A stretch of DNA of 64,000 bases from the NCBI RefSeq assembly GCF_014696615.1, contig NZ_JACJQJ010000049.1, positions 1 through 64,000 on the forward strand, given 5' to 3'. The DNA is from Nostoc linckia FACHB-104 (GTDB lineage: Bacteria; Cyanobacteriota; Cyanobacteriia; Cyanobacteriales; Nostocaceae). Below the pieces are notes generated by a model, which worked only from the letters and a program-made list of their open reading frames with translations, ran no database searches and was not told the origin of the DNA. Of this stretch, positions 38,882-48,092 are shown piece after piece (position 1 is the first letter of the stretch; each line of letters begins with the position of its first letter). The position numbers and the translations under genes were made by a program.

Positions 38882-41800
38882 TCATATTCTTAACTTTCCT
38901 GGTACTTGAGATTCTTTTTCTTGGAATGGGGTAACTTTTTGCTGCCCAAAACCATCAAATAATTCGTTAAGCTTCAGCGTTATACCTAAATATGGCCCTC
39001 CTGCAGAGCGAGTACCAGAAAAATCTCGATCGTCAACTTTACCAAAGACATATCCAGCCGCCAGCCGCAAATTGGGGCTGAGGTAGTAACCAGCCTCAAT
39101 GACAAAGCCTGTTTCTGTATAGGTAGATTGATTAATGACACGGGCTTCACCAACCAAATCCATGCTGTACCCTAGGCGATAGGTAGCACGGAATTGTGCC
39201 AGATTTACTGTAGTAGTGCCAACTAAATCGCTAGCTAGGTAAGAGGTACTATTACGTAAAGCATATTTGCCATAAAATTCCCATTGCCAGTTGGGAGCAT
39301 AGATAGCCTCTAAAGCAAAGGTATGATCTTCGGAACCTGTACCACTACCTAACAAAATAGTGTCAGGAATAGTTGCAGGATTTTGACGGTATTCATAACG
39401 CAACAAGGCGTTAAATTTATCGCTATTGGGGTCACGGTAGGCTAAACCCACCTTGAGGTTGACTGTATCTCCTAATCCTGTGAGTTTTTGATTAGAAGAG
39501 TTTGCCTGTTGATAGCGTACTAAAGCTGTCAGAGACGGAGAAATCTTACCAGTTGCAGCCGCCGAAATCACAGTATTGGAACCACCAGAGGAACTACGAT
39601 ACTCATAACGGGCGCTGGCTTGAAATTGCGGATTATCAGAGTATTCCAGCCCAATACTGTAGCTATCACCACCATTAAATCCAATAGCAGAAGCACTTTG
39701 ACCGGGAGCAAAAGGTTGGGCAAATTGCTGACCCGCTGCAGTCTTTTGGAAGAAGCTGCCAAACACATGTTCGTAAGCTAGATTTAACCGCAAACCAGGC
39801 GCAATAGACCAGCGGTTATTTAAACCAATGGCTCCTTGAGTAGTGATTTCATTAGCACCACCCAAAATTGAATAACGACCAGTCAAGACAGTATCAGTAC
39901 CCAGTTTGTGTTCGCCATTAACACTGAGGCTAGTAATAGAATTACCAGACAATTGACCGCTACTGTAAAACTGTTGGGCAAGACTAATATTAATACCAGG
40001 TACGACAGCCCAGTTGAGTCCAAAAATAGTCCGGTCTGGGTAAACAGTATCCTTGGTTGAAGATAAAGTCAGTTCATTTTGCGCTTGGAAGGTCAGGTTG
40101 CTTGCTAAGGGAACTGTTAAGCGCGATCGCAATTGATCGGAATTACTACTGAGCGCATTTGCAGGAATCCGATCTTCTCGGTTGCGATGAATCCAATCTA
40201 AATCCACAATGGCACTACCCAAGCGTTGTTGAATCCCTGCGGAAATCGTTGTTAGGGAATTATCAACTTGGCTACCAGGAACGGCTTGAGAACGGGGTGC
40301 AAACAGTTCTTCAAATGTATCTAGTGGTTGGGGTGCAATGCCAAAATTATCTTCGTGGTCATATTGCAGTCGGATATTGGTAGTTGCAGAAACTTGACCT
40401 GTTAATTGTGCGCCGTAACGAGTTTGACCTGGAACAAAGCTGATGGTGGCATTATTCGCAAAACCCGTGCCAGCATAACGATAATAGGCACGACCTTGGA
40501 TACCTTTGAAAATTTGTCCCTCAGCTTCTAAGCGGTAAGCTTCACCGCTAACCTGACCCATAACATCAGAATTATTGCTGGAATGGGCATATTCTGCTAT
40601 TAACTTGCTGTTACCACCTAAAGCAATCATGGCATCAGCGCCATAAAGTTCAAAGCCGCGCACCCCTTGATTTTCTCTGACGTAGGTTGCAGCTAACCAA
40701 CTTTCCTGATTGACAGCGCGAGAGAAGTTGTATTGTAAGCGCCCTGCATAAATATCACTATTAGAATCTTGAGTGTCATATTGATAGCTCACAATAATCT
40801 TCCGGACTAAAACTTGTCCATCTCGATCAATATCAGTACGGAGAATTGGTTCGCGGAATAATAAAGTTCCGCGATCGTAATCAATTTCGTAGTCTGAACC
40901 TCGGCCTAATTGTTTACGTTGTAATACAGTTCCTGGACGGTTGAGTTCTTCTAACTCCAAAAATACATTTTCACTACCAGGAACTAATATCCGGCGAGAC
41001 AGAAAATAATAACCACTAGTACCATCAGGCGCGATCGCATCTCGTTGGAAACCTTGGAGGTTATTGCCATAGAATGCTGTAAATTGGAGATTTCCTAAAT
41101 TGTAGTTGGCTTTAAAACCGTGAAGTTGACGGGTAGTAGCGGTATACTGCTGCGATGGTCGAGCAAATTCCTCTGTATTGTAGTCACCCCACATAAAATA
41201 ATCGGGAGTAGACCCTGGAATACCAGATGAATGCTCCAAACGTACATATACGCTGTCAATTGAAGGAGTGACAACAGTAGATGTGGAACTATCCCCATAG
41301 ACAGGATAGTTTTGCTCGCTGAATTGGTAACTACGAAATAGACGGTTATCACAGTTGCAGTCCTCGTTGAGGTTGCGAGAACTGTTGTAAGCACCAGTAA
41401 ATAACCAATCACCAATCGCGCCAGTGGCAAATATTGCGGAATGGAAATCTAATTGGGTTCTGTTATCTCTGTCTGGACGGAGAAAATCACGAAAACTACC
41501 ATAATAATCTGTACCTCTAGCACCTAAGCGTAAATCGACTACACCAGTAAGCAGACTAGGACGTAGTGCTGTTTCAAATTGCAGTTGGGTAAAGGCTTCT
41601 AAATCATTTACCTTGGCTAGAATTCTTACAGTTTGGGCTTTCAGATTAGAACGTAGTGTGGTTGTAAATTGCCCTCCTTTCGCCTCCACTTGAAATCCAG
41701 GTTGGTCAGGCTTAAAGTCCTGACCAACAAAATCCCCAGCCGTAGGTATTAAAGTGATAACAGCATCTTGGTTAGAGCGATTGCCGTTTTCATCGATTAA

Positions 41801-42982
41801 TTGACCCCTAACTGTCGCCGTTGCACGTCCATCAGCAGGAATCCGAGATTCTACTGTTTCTAATGTCAGTTGTTTTGGCGTGCCTCTAATTACTACTTGT
41901 ACTGTCGCTGGCGGTTCTGTACTACCTAAGATTTGTGCAGAAATAGTGTTTTTTCCTGATGCTAACGAGACACCATACCATGTCTGCGTTACTAGGTTAG
42001 TAGCACTATCACTTTCTGTTCGTCCCACTAAAGAAGGGTCTACTAGCGCTCCATTTACGCGCAGTTCTATTTGACTCCCAGCCGGAAATTGTACAGTTAC
42101 CGTAGTTGCTGGTGCATCTAAAACACTGTCAGCTGTTGGAGTCAGAATTTTCACTCCTGTGGAGATAGGGGAAGCATTGGGAGATGGGGAATTAGCATCT
42201 ATATTCTCTTTGACTCCCTCTGCGATTTTAGATAAACCTCTGGGTAATGTGCTCTCAACGGCTGGCTGAAAGGTTTGGATTTCTGTTGTTGGCGTAGTAC
42301 TGCTAGAAGCATCAGCCGCAATTTTAGTTAAGCCTCTGGGTAATGTGGCATCAAATGCTGGCTGAAAAGTTTGAATTTCTGTTGTGTTTGGCGTAGTACT
42401 ACTAGACCTATCAGCCGCAATTTTAGATAAACCTCTGGGTAATGTGGTCTCAACGGCTGGCTGAAAGGTTTGGATTTCTGTTGTTGCTGACGTAGTACGA
42501 CTAGAAGCATCAGCCGCAATTTTAGTTAAGCCTCTGGGTAATGTGGTATCAACTGCTGGTTGAAAAGGTTGTATTCCTAAAGAAAGCTCTGTTTCTTTCC
42601 CTCCTTCCGTTGTCGCTATTGTGCCGTATTGATGGCTAAATTCAGTATCAAATGTTGAGGATTCAAAATTGATAGATGAACTCTCAATCAAGCTAACTGT
42701 TGTAGGTTTTTGTTGATTGTTCTCAACAATATCAGCAGAATTTATATCGATTATTGTTTCAGGAACTTGACTCTCTGGTTGTTCTGAACTGGCTGTAATT
42801 TGTTCAACCTTCTCAGCCTGTGAAGCAGTATTGAAGTTGTCATTAACTTCAACTGCAGGCTGTGAATTATCAGTAGTTTCCCCATGAGCGACAACTGGGT
42901 ACAAAATTATACTCAAGGCTCCTGCCATAGCCCCGATCAAGCTGAGGTTGAAAGTAGTTGTATGGTGGAGTCTGGGTTTCAT
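38882..42982 (-). CDS. Giant outer-membrane beta-barrel protein with N-terminal repeats and Ig-like domains
   Basis: The 1366-residue protein has a signal peptide (about 1-35, ending VVAHGE). A Ser/Thr-rich part follows with four repeats of about 33 residues (about 137-255; QPAV(D/E)TTLPRGL(T/S)KIAA). Next are an Ig-like domain (VTVQFPAGSQIELRVNGA) and a Big_1-type domain (ESRIPADGRATATVRGQLID). From about 480 to the end, alternating amphipathic strands with aromatic girdles (FKANYNLGNLQFTAFYGN, GRAYYRYAGTG, LRLAAGYVFGKVDDRDF) fit a very large beta-barrel. The ATG overlaps the stop of the upstream gene by 4 nt (ATGA), implying coupled translation. I infer it anchors or exports the neighbouring DUF11 proteins. 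No TonB box or plug domain is evident. Confidence 0.85.
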   Translation of the reverse strand: MKPRLHHTTTFNLSLIGAMAGALSIILYPVVAHGETTDNSQPAVEVNDNFNTASQAEKVEQITASSEQPESQVPETIIDINSADIVENNQQKPTTVSLIESSSINFESSTFDTEFSHQYGTIATTEGGKETELSLGIQPFQPAVDTTLPRGLTKIAADASSRTTSATTEIQTFQPAVETTLPRGLSKIAADRSSSTTPNTTEIQTFQPAFDATLPRGLTKIAADASSSTTPTTEIQTFQPAVESTLPRGLSKIAEGVKENIDANSPSPNASPISTGVKILTPTADSVLDAPATTVTVQFPAGSQIELRVNGALVDPSLVGRTESDSATNLVTQTWYGVSLASGKNTISAQILGSTEPPATVQVVIRGTPKQLTLETVESRIPADGRATATVRGQLIDENGNRSNQDAVITLIPTAGDFVGQDFKPDQPGFQVEAKGGQFTTTLRSNLKAQTVRILAKVNDLEAFTQLQFETALRPSLLTGVVDLRLGARGTDYYGSFRDFLRPDRDNRTQLDFHSAIFATGAIGDWLFTGAYNSSRNLNEDCNCDNRLFRSYQFSEQNYPVYGDSSTSTVVTPSIDSVYVRLEHSSGIPGSTPDYFMWGDYNTEEFARPSQQYTATTRQLHGFKANYNLGNLQFTAFYGNNLQGFQRDAIAPDGTSGYYFLSRRILVPGSENVFLELEELNRPGTVLQRKQLGRGSDYEIDYDRGTLLFREPILRTDIDRDGQVLVRKIIVSYQYDTQDSNSDIYAGRLQYNFSRAVNQESWLAATYVRENQGVRGFELYGADAMIALGGNSKLIAEYAHSSNNSDVMGQVSGEAYRLEAEGQIFKGIQGRAYYRYAGTGFANNATISFVPGQTRYGAQLTGQVSATTNIRLQYDHEDNFGIAPQPLDTFEELFAPRSQAVPGSQVDNSLTTISAGIQQRLGSAIVDLDWIHRNREDRIPANALSSNSDQLRSRLTVPLASNLTFQAQNELTLSSTKDTVYPDRTIFGLNWAVVPGINISLAQQFYSSGQLSGNSITSLSVNGEHKLGTDTVLTGRYSILGGANEITTQGAIGLNNRWSIAPGLRLNLAYEHVFGSFFQKTAAGQQFAQPFAPGQSASAIGFNGGDSYSIGLEYSDNPQFQASARYEYRSSSGGSNTVISAAATGKISPSLTALVRYQQANSSNQKLTGLGDTVNLKVGLAYRDPNSDKFNALLRYEYRQNPATIPDTILLGSGTGSEDHTFALEAIYAPNWQWEFYGKYALRNSTSYLASDLVGTTTVNLAQFRATYRLGYSMDLVGEARVINQSTYTETGFVIEAGYYLSPNLRLAAGYVFGKVDDRDFSGTRSAGGPYLGITLKLNELFDGFGQQKVTPFQEKESQVPGKLRI
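42218..42571 (-). repeat. Tandem repeats of about 96-99 bp in the barrel gene
   Basis: Four near-identical units encode QPAV-TTLPRGL-KIA-followed by a Ser/Thr spacer. The minus-strand units share CCTCTGGGTAATGTG and TTTCAGCC-type blocks when read on the plus strand. Units differ slightly in length because the Ser/Thr spacer varies, so copy number is probably variable between strains. Confidence 0.85.
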
Positions 42983-44517
42983 TTCTTAATTTGCTCCGGG
43001 AAGGCTGGGGTGACGGCGAAATTCATACGTACTAGCCCACCAGGTTCTAAACGCACTAAGCGAGATTGGCTATTACGTTCGCGGAATTTCTCATTTGGAG
43101 CTAGGGTGTAACCATTGACGCTGCTGAGGTCTAATACACCTGTATGGTTTCCTGGCAAAACATTAGCTACAGAGAATAGTCCATTGGGGTCTGTAGTAAT
43201 GCGGTTACCATCCTCCAAGAAAATTACAGCATTAGGAATTCCCTTCTCACCAGGTTGTTGTTCCCCGTCAAAGTTTCTATCAACAAACACGCGACCGATG
43301 ATTGTGCCACAATCAGAGACTATTCCGGGACGAATTTTTAATTGGTAAGTGGCTGGCCCATCTTTAGTACTAAAACGGTTATCAGCTCGTTGTGCATTCA
43401 CAATCGCACTGTTGCGACCAGTTCCCCGCACCGCATCGCTGGTAAGTTGCACCCCATAAACAATATTCAGTGTTTTTCCGGCACTAGCAGTAACATCTGC
43501 GCGTAATGTAATAATGTTGCCATTGGTTTGTGAGGAGATAGCGACTTGTTGAGAGTCTATTTCACCACGGATTGATTGTGGTAAAAATTTGAATCCTAGT
43601 GGTAAGTTATCGGTGATGACCAGATTATTTAAACCAGCATCTGATAAATTCTTGATTGTCAGGCGGTAAATAACTGTATCTCCAGGTTCAGCAGTAGCGC
43701 GATCGCCTGTTTTGATAATCTGTATTTGATTGGGTTGACACATCCCTGTAGTAAATCGAAATGCTAATAAGTCCAGTCCTACAGTTTCTGCATTGGGGAC
43801 AAGGGCTACTGTGTCTGTAAAATTAGTACCGCCTGTAGTGGTAATGGGTTGACCATCTAGGGAAGTAGCAACATACCTAATAATGCTGTTATTGCCATTC
43901 CCATTATTTTCCACAATTTGAATCTTGATGCGTCGTTGTTGGTAAATTGAATTTGCAGGTGGATTGATGACTAAAATATAAGTACGACCTGGATTTGTTT
44001 GTCCTTGATTTGGATCTAATAAAAAGTTATAAGTACCTCTTGGTTCGCTATTAGTCAGAAAGTAAGGATTACTATTTTCAATATTTGGTTTTAATCCACC
44101 AGGTATTTGATTGTCAGGAATATCAGGAACTTCTGTTCGCGTTAGTGGTAATAATTTCCCTAATTCTGTGCCTGTGGGATCGCTGGGATTAGGTTCATAT
44201 ACAGCAATAGAAAAGCCAGTGTAATCAGGTAATAATTCCCCACTACAGCCTAAAATTCTACCTAATGGGTCAACTAATTTATCAGAGCCAAGGTTGATTT
44301 GAGAAGAAGTTGATAGATATTTTTGATTAGTAGCTGTATCTGTATAAGTATATTGAGCTTGATTAATAAAAGCTGGACGTACAACTTGGTTTTCAGCTTG
44401 TTGCGCTCCTGCTGGTAGAGAACCATGCAAGATATTGCTCACAAGAAGCGTTGCAGTTAATTTCTGCAACCATCTACTATTAGGAGTGAAATGCTTTTGG
44501 ATTTTGGGACAGAGCAC
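42979..44517 (-). CDS. Exported DUF11 protein with SdrD/carboxypeptidase-regulatory-like C-domain
   Basis: The 512-residue protein starts at GTG 44517, chosen because AGGAG lies 9 nt upstream. A signal peptide follows (LTATLLVSNILHGSLPAGA). An N-domain of about 230 residues is unassigned. A DUF11 domain lies at about 265-365 (TGDRATAEPGDTVIYRLTIK, TDNLPLGFKFLP). An SdrD-B or carboxypeptidase-regulatory-like domain (about 400-505; IIGRVFVDRNFDGEQQPGEK) precedes the end. The stop overlaps the start of the barrel gene (ATGA). Such regulatory-like domains often sit at the N-terminus of outer-membrane barrels, so this may be the separate periplasmic part of the barrel protein. Confidence 0.86.
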   Translation of the reverse strand: MLCPKIQKHFTPNSRWLQKLTATLLVSNILHGSLPAGAQQAENQVVRPAFINQAQYTYTDTATNQKYLSTSSQINLGSDKLVDPLGRILGCSGELLPDYTGFSIAVYEPNPSDPTGTELGKLLPLTRTEVPDIPDNQIPGGLKPNIENSNPYFLTNSEPRGTYNFLLDPNQGQTNPGRTYILVINPPANSIYQQRRIKIQIVENNGNGNNSIIRYVATSLDGQPITTTGGTNFTDTVALVPNAETVGLDLLAFRFTTGMCQPNQIQIIKTGDRATAEPGDTVIYRLTIKNLSDAGLNNLVITDNLPLGFKFLPQSIRGEIDSQQVAISSQTNGNIITLRADVTASAGKTLNIVYGVQLTSDAVRGTGRNSAIVNAQRADNRFSTKDGPATYQLKIRPGIVSDCGTIIGRVFVDRNFDGEQQPGEKGIPNAVIFLEDGNRITTDPNGLFSVANVLPGNHTGVLDLSSVNGYTLAPNEKFRERNSQSRLVRLEPGGLVRMNFAVTPAFPEQIKK

Positions 44518-44529
44518 TTAACATTTCTC

Positions 44530-44700
44530 CTATGAAATACCAAGACTGTAAATGTGGTTGGGGATTGGGGATTGGGGACTAGGGATTGGGGACTGGAGAT
44601 GAGGGATGAGGAAGATAAGGAAGAAATAATTAATGACTTTTGACTTTTGACTTTTGACTTTTGACTTTTGACTTTTGACTTCCCCGTAGCAGTACTAGTC
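44530..44700. repeat. GGGGATT and TTTTGAC heptamer repeats
   Basis: GGGGATTGGGGACT units are followed by about six copies of TTTTGAC (about 44635-44680). They fill the gap between two genes of the DUF11 cluster and show the same STRR types seen at other intergenic sites. Confidence 0.8.
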
Positions 44701-44713
44701 CCTCATCCCTTTT

Positions 44714-45283
44714 TCAACGAACTTGCACTTGATAAGATGCTTTTACTATTGACTTTGCACCTACAGATGGTAGTTTTAAACGGATATGGGTGTAAGCAGT
44801 GGCTGGTGCAGCTTGCGTTTCCACTTTGCCATTGGGTAGAGTAACTTTGACAGTGGGATTTTCTAGAAAGCTGCGTCCATCATCAATGCTGTAAGTAATT
44901 TTGGCTTCTTTATTAGCATCCACATTTGCAGATTTCAGCACATAAACCATTCCTTTGGGAATGGGTTGATTGAGAGTAAGGTTCTTAATTGGATGAGCGT
45001 TTTTATTTTCGCTACTCAAGGTGTAGCGCAGCACATCTCCTGGTTGGACTACAGCTTGACCTTTTAAAGGTTGCCATTTTTTGGTTTGTTTACCCTGCTG
45101 ATCCTTTTCGATTACTTGCTTTTCTGCATCTAGGCGCAACTGCACTTGACCTTGATATTTGGTATTTTGTGCGATCGCACTTCCCGATTGCCAAATACTT
45201 GCGACTCCTGGTATTTGGCTGACGAAGGGAACTGTCGCAATTAAAGCGATCGCTCCCATACCTGCAATAGAAACACGCTTCAT
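44714..45283 (-). CDS. Small exported DUF11-related protein
   Basis: The 189-residue protein has a signal peptide (GMGAIALIATVPFVSQIPG, cleaved near AIAQN). One beta-sandwich follows with the DUF11 pattern: VVQPGDVLRYTLSSENKNAH, IKNLTLNQPIPKGMVYV and ITYSIDDGRSF. It ends SYQVQVR, similar to the ends of the large cluster proteins. Alone it could be a single-domain subunit that packs with the bigger proteins. It lies between the 881-residue and 512-residue genes, on the same strand. A HIP1 site lies in the signal-peptide codons. Function is unknown. Confidence 0.82.
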   Translation of the reverse strand: MKRVSIAGMGAIALIATVPFVSQIPGVASIWQSGSAIAQNTKYQGQVQLRLDAEKQVIEKDQQGKQTKKWQPLKGQAVVQPGDVLRYTLSSENKNAHPIKNLTLNQPIPKGMVYVLKSANVDANKEAKITYSIDDGRSFLENPTVKVTLPNGKVETQAAPATAYTHIRLKLPSVGAKSIVKASYQVQVR

Positions 45284-45382
45284 GTCAATAAACCTCAGAA
45301 TATTTTCAGATGTTGATGAGTGATTTATTTTTCCCTACTTGTGCTAGAAAATTGTTCTAGTGGTCTATGTCATTAATTTTTT

Positions 45383-45437
45383 AAGTCCGTAGTCATGACT
45401 ACGGACTTGTTAACCCCTCTTTTATGACGAAGAGGGG
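45383..45437 (-). terminator. Two adjacent hairpins between cluster genes
   Basis: A perfect 26-bp palindrome (AAGTCCGTAGTCA and its complement, 45383-45408) is followed by an 8-bp stem CCCCTCTT/AAGAGGGG (45414-45437). On the minus strand they come right after the 881-residue gene. There is no clear T run, so they may attenuate rather than end transcription into the next genes. Confidence 0.5.
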
Positions 45438-45446
45438 CAAAGGGTT

Positions 45447-48071
45447 CTAGTTCACTCGACGTTGGAAGGTAAATGTTCTTTGCTCTTGCGGTATAACATT
45501 ACCGTTAGCCGTATCAACATACTTGGTAACATCTGTAGCTTGAGTGCTTCCAGTTTGGTTACCAGATGGGAAGAACTGGATGGTTCCACTCGCAGAATCC
45601 GCAGCCTGTGGGTTAGTTATGTTACTAGTATCAATGATACCGTTGCCATCATTGTCTACTGCCCAATTATTGGGAGATGCTGTACCATCTTCAGTAATTA
45701 CAACATTGCCGGCGTTCAAGACCACATTACCTGCACCAGCTTGGACATTGGAAATATTTGTGTATCGAATCTGATATTCAATAATATTTCCAGGTGCAGG
45801 ATTTCTGGGTACATCAGTAACGTTAGAATTTGGATCAATATCTACGCCGTTGGGATGTGTGTACTTCGGTGTACTTTCAAAGTCATCCTGACCTGCACCT
45901 ACTGCTGGCCCGCTTCCTTGTAAGATTCGTGAAACTTTGACTAACTTGAGGAAGCCAGTGTATACCCGGTCAATAGTCACGTTAGTGGATGTATTTGCTC
46001 CTACTGTAATATTGGCTTGAATCGGTACAGGGTAACCAAATTCTGCATCATTTGCATAATCTGTCAAAGTATCAGTTGACAGCTTGGTACCAGTTGGTAA
46101 ATTAACTTCTACACCGTAGCTGGTAGTTGCACCTGAGGCAACACTGGGAATTGTAATCGCCGTACCACTAGTCAGAGCAAAACCAGAACCTTGAGTATAG
46201 GTATAAACTGCAGAATTACTACCAAAGGTAATAGTTGCCGTTGTACCAGTAGGTAAGTCTAGAGGATTGGCTGGTGTGATCGGTACAAGTGTGATATCTC
46301 CTGTACCTGTGCCAGTATTCTGTAATGTGTTGGTGAAACCTACTGGTGAGGGGTCAATTTTACTACCTGGCAATGTATTGGCAGGAATTAAAGAAGATTT
46401 ATTGGTAAAGTCAGTTGCAGTTGTACCATCCGGCCCGGTTGCACCTGGTGCATTTAAAGGCCCATTCAGTACAGATGCAGCCGTAGCAGCTTGAATTTGG
46501 AAGGTGTTAACTTCACCGCCAGGGCCAGCACCAGTGTTGTTATTACTTGCGTCAACACCTTGTGTCGTGGGGTCAGCAACACCATTAGTAACGGTATTAT
46601 TTACTGCTGTGGGGCTATCAGGTAGACCATCATTATTAAGATCTGTACCAGCAGGAGGTGTCATACCACCTACAGGGCCGTCGTAGTTACTGGGATTTTG
46701 GTCACCAGATTCATCATACACAGGTAAACCACCATTAGGAGTTTGACCAAATACTTGCGCGATATTGTTAATAGACAAAGTTGCTGGTGTACCAACAACA
46801 CCTAATTTAATTGAGAAGCCTGTCAAAGTAGTATTTACAGGAATATTATCAGCAGCTACTAGAGTCTCTTTGACAAAACCCACACGTGTTACAGAAGCTA
46901 AAGTATCAGATCCTTGTAAAGTACCGCCTGCTTGGAAGGTTTTCCATAGTACTGATGTACCATCATTTGCCTTAGTTGAACCAATCGGTGTAGTGCTGTA
47001 AACTGCTGTCCAACCTACAGGCGCTGTTGGCGCTGCTTTTAAGACTGTACCTGCAGGAATATCATCAGAAATTAAGATGTAATTCTTGGTAGTATTTCCA
47101 TCCACACTAATACCTGCAGTACCTGCTAGCGGATTTGGAGTAATACCTAAACCAGTAACATCATTGCCTTCAACCCTGACACTTAAATTGTAGGTAACAC
47201 TATCATCTGAGAGATTAGCAGGTGTTGGTGTTCCAGGGGCAGCATCATTATCTACGTAAGCGCCACGAGTTTTCAATAATGTTGCTAAGGCTAGATTTTT
47301 CTGGACAGCGCCAACTGTAATTTCTTGGATGTCGCTAGCTTCACGAGTCCCATTGACTGGTGCACCAGTGATTTCAGGAGCGCCAGTACCATCTGGGTTA
47401 TCTACGGTGTAAACGTCACCACCGTTAATATTACTGCCTATACGTTCTACGTTCTGAGCATTACCTGGTGTGTTACCTAGGGTAACTGTAATAAGTTCAC
47501 CTGTATTCGCACCAGCTTGGACGGTGACTGGTACACGTACTAATACAGTACCGTTAACAGGAACGGAAGGTGTAACTACCTCAGCAGCATTGAAGTTAAC
47601 CCAGGTTGTGCCACCATCAGTACTGTATTGCAATTCGCCACTAGTGGTACTACCAGCTAATATGCCAGAAACTGTACCAGGCCCAGTTGTGGTTGCTAAG
47701 TTAGGAATCCGGAATCTGGTGGGGTCATTACCTACGTTCTTGATTTCGTATGTATAGATAATTAAATCACCCACCTTAACAGGATCGGCAGGGGTCTGAT
47801 CCTCAGGTACACCTCTAGGTGCTACGGTAATACCTGCAACTTCTGCTACTGTCACGGTCACAGTGTTAGAGGTTGCATTAATGGTTGTTCCTGGATTGTT
47901 CGGATCTTCGTAAGTCGCAGTTGCAGTGTTGCTGATTGATTGACCAGCAGCAGTCCCTTCAGCTAATACAGGTGTAACAAACTGGAAAATGCCGTTAGCC
48001 AATAATACTGTTGCTACCAAAGAACGGTAGAACTTTGAAGGCTGTTTGATAAATCTCTTGGTTTTTGGCAT
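45447..48071 (-). CDS. Exported DUF11-family surface protein, first gene of the cluster
   Basis: From the ATG at 48071 the protein has 874 residues; a TTG at 48092 would add seven. A signal peptide (SLVATVLLANGIFQFVTPVLA) is followed by an N-module closely resembling that of the 1360-residue protein: VTVTVAEVAGITV and VGNDPTRFRIPN. Several Ig-like beta-domains follow (NLALATLLKTRGAYVDNDAA; VSRILQGSG), and the C-terminus is EQRTFTFQRRVN. It has many Asn/Thr/Gly residues and few Lys, typical of secreted surface proteins. It has no sorting signal. The 1.2-kb AT-rich non-coding region upstream probably carries the promoter of the cluster. Confidence 0.87.
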   Translation of the reverse strand: MPKTKRFIKQPSKFYRSLVATVLLANGIFQFVTPVLAEGTAAGQSISNTATATYEDPNNPGTTINATSNTVTVTVAEVAGITVAPRGVPEDQTPADPVKVGDLIIYTYEIKNVGNDPTRFRIPNLATTTGPGTVSGILAGSTTSGELQYSTDGGTTWVNFNAAEVVTPSVPVNGTVLVRVPVTVQAGANTGELITVTLGNTPGNAQNVERIGSNINGGDVYTVDNPDGTGAPEITGAPVNGTREASDIQEITVGAVQKNLALATLLKTRGAYVDNDAAPGTPTPANLSDDSVTYNLSVRVEGNDVTGLGITPNPLAGTAGISVDGNTTKNYILISDDIPAGTVLKAAPTAPVGWTAVYSTTPIGSTKANDGTSVLWKTFQAGGTLQGSDTLASVTRVGFVKETLVAADNIPVNTTLTGFSIKLGVVGTPATLSINNIAQVFGQTPNGGLPVYDESGDQNPSNYDGPVGGMTPPAGTDLNNDGLPDSPTAVNNTVTNGVADPTTQGVDASNNNTGAGPGGEVNTFQIQAATAASVLNGPLNAPGATGPDGTTATDFTNKSSLIPANTLPGSKIDPSPVGFTNTLQNTGTGTGDITLVPITPANPLDLPTGTTATITFGSNSAVYTYTQGSGFALTSGTAITIPSVASGATTSYGVEVNLPTGTKLSTDTLTDYANDAEFGYPVPIQANITVGANTSTNVTIDRVYTGFLKLVKVSRILQGSGPAVGAGQDDFESTPKYTHPNGVDIDPNSNVTDVPRNPAPGNIIEYQIRYTNISNVQAGAGNVVLNAGNVVITEDGTASPNNWAVDNDGNGIIDTSNITNPQAADSASGTIQFFPSGNQTGSTQATDVTKYVDTANGNVIPQEQRTFTFQRRVN

Positions 48072-48092
48072 GATAGAGGTGTATATATTCAA

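Noticed and set aside
38882-42982. TonB-dependent receptor
   Set aside because: No TonB box or plug domain is visible before the barrel; the N-terminal half is repeats and Ig-like domains instead.
45447-48071. Type I or type IX secretion signal on the DUF11 proteins
   Set aside because: All have N-terminal signal peptides and lack RTX nonapeptides or a T9SS-type C-terminal domain.
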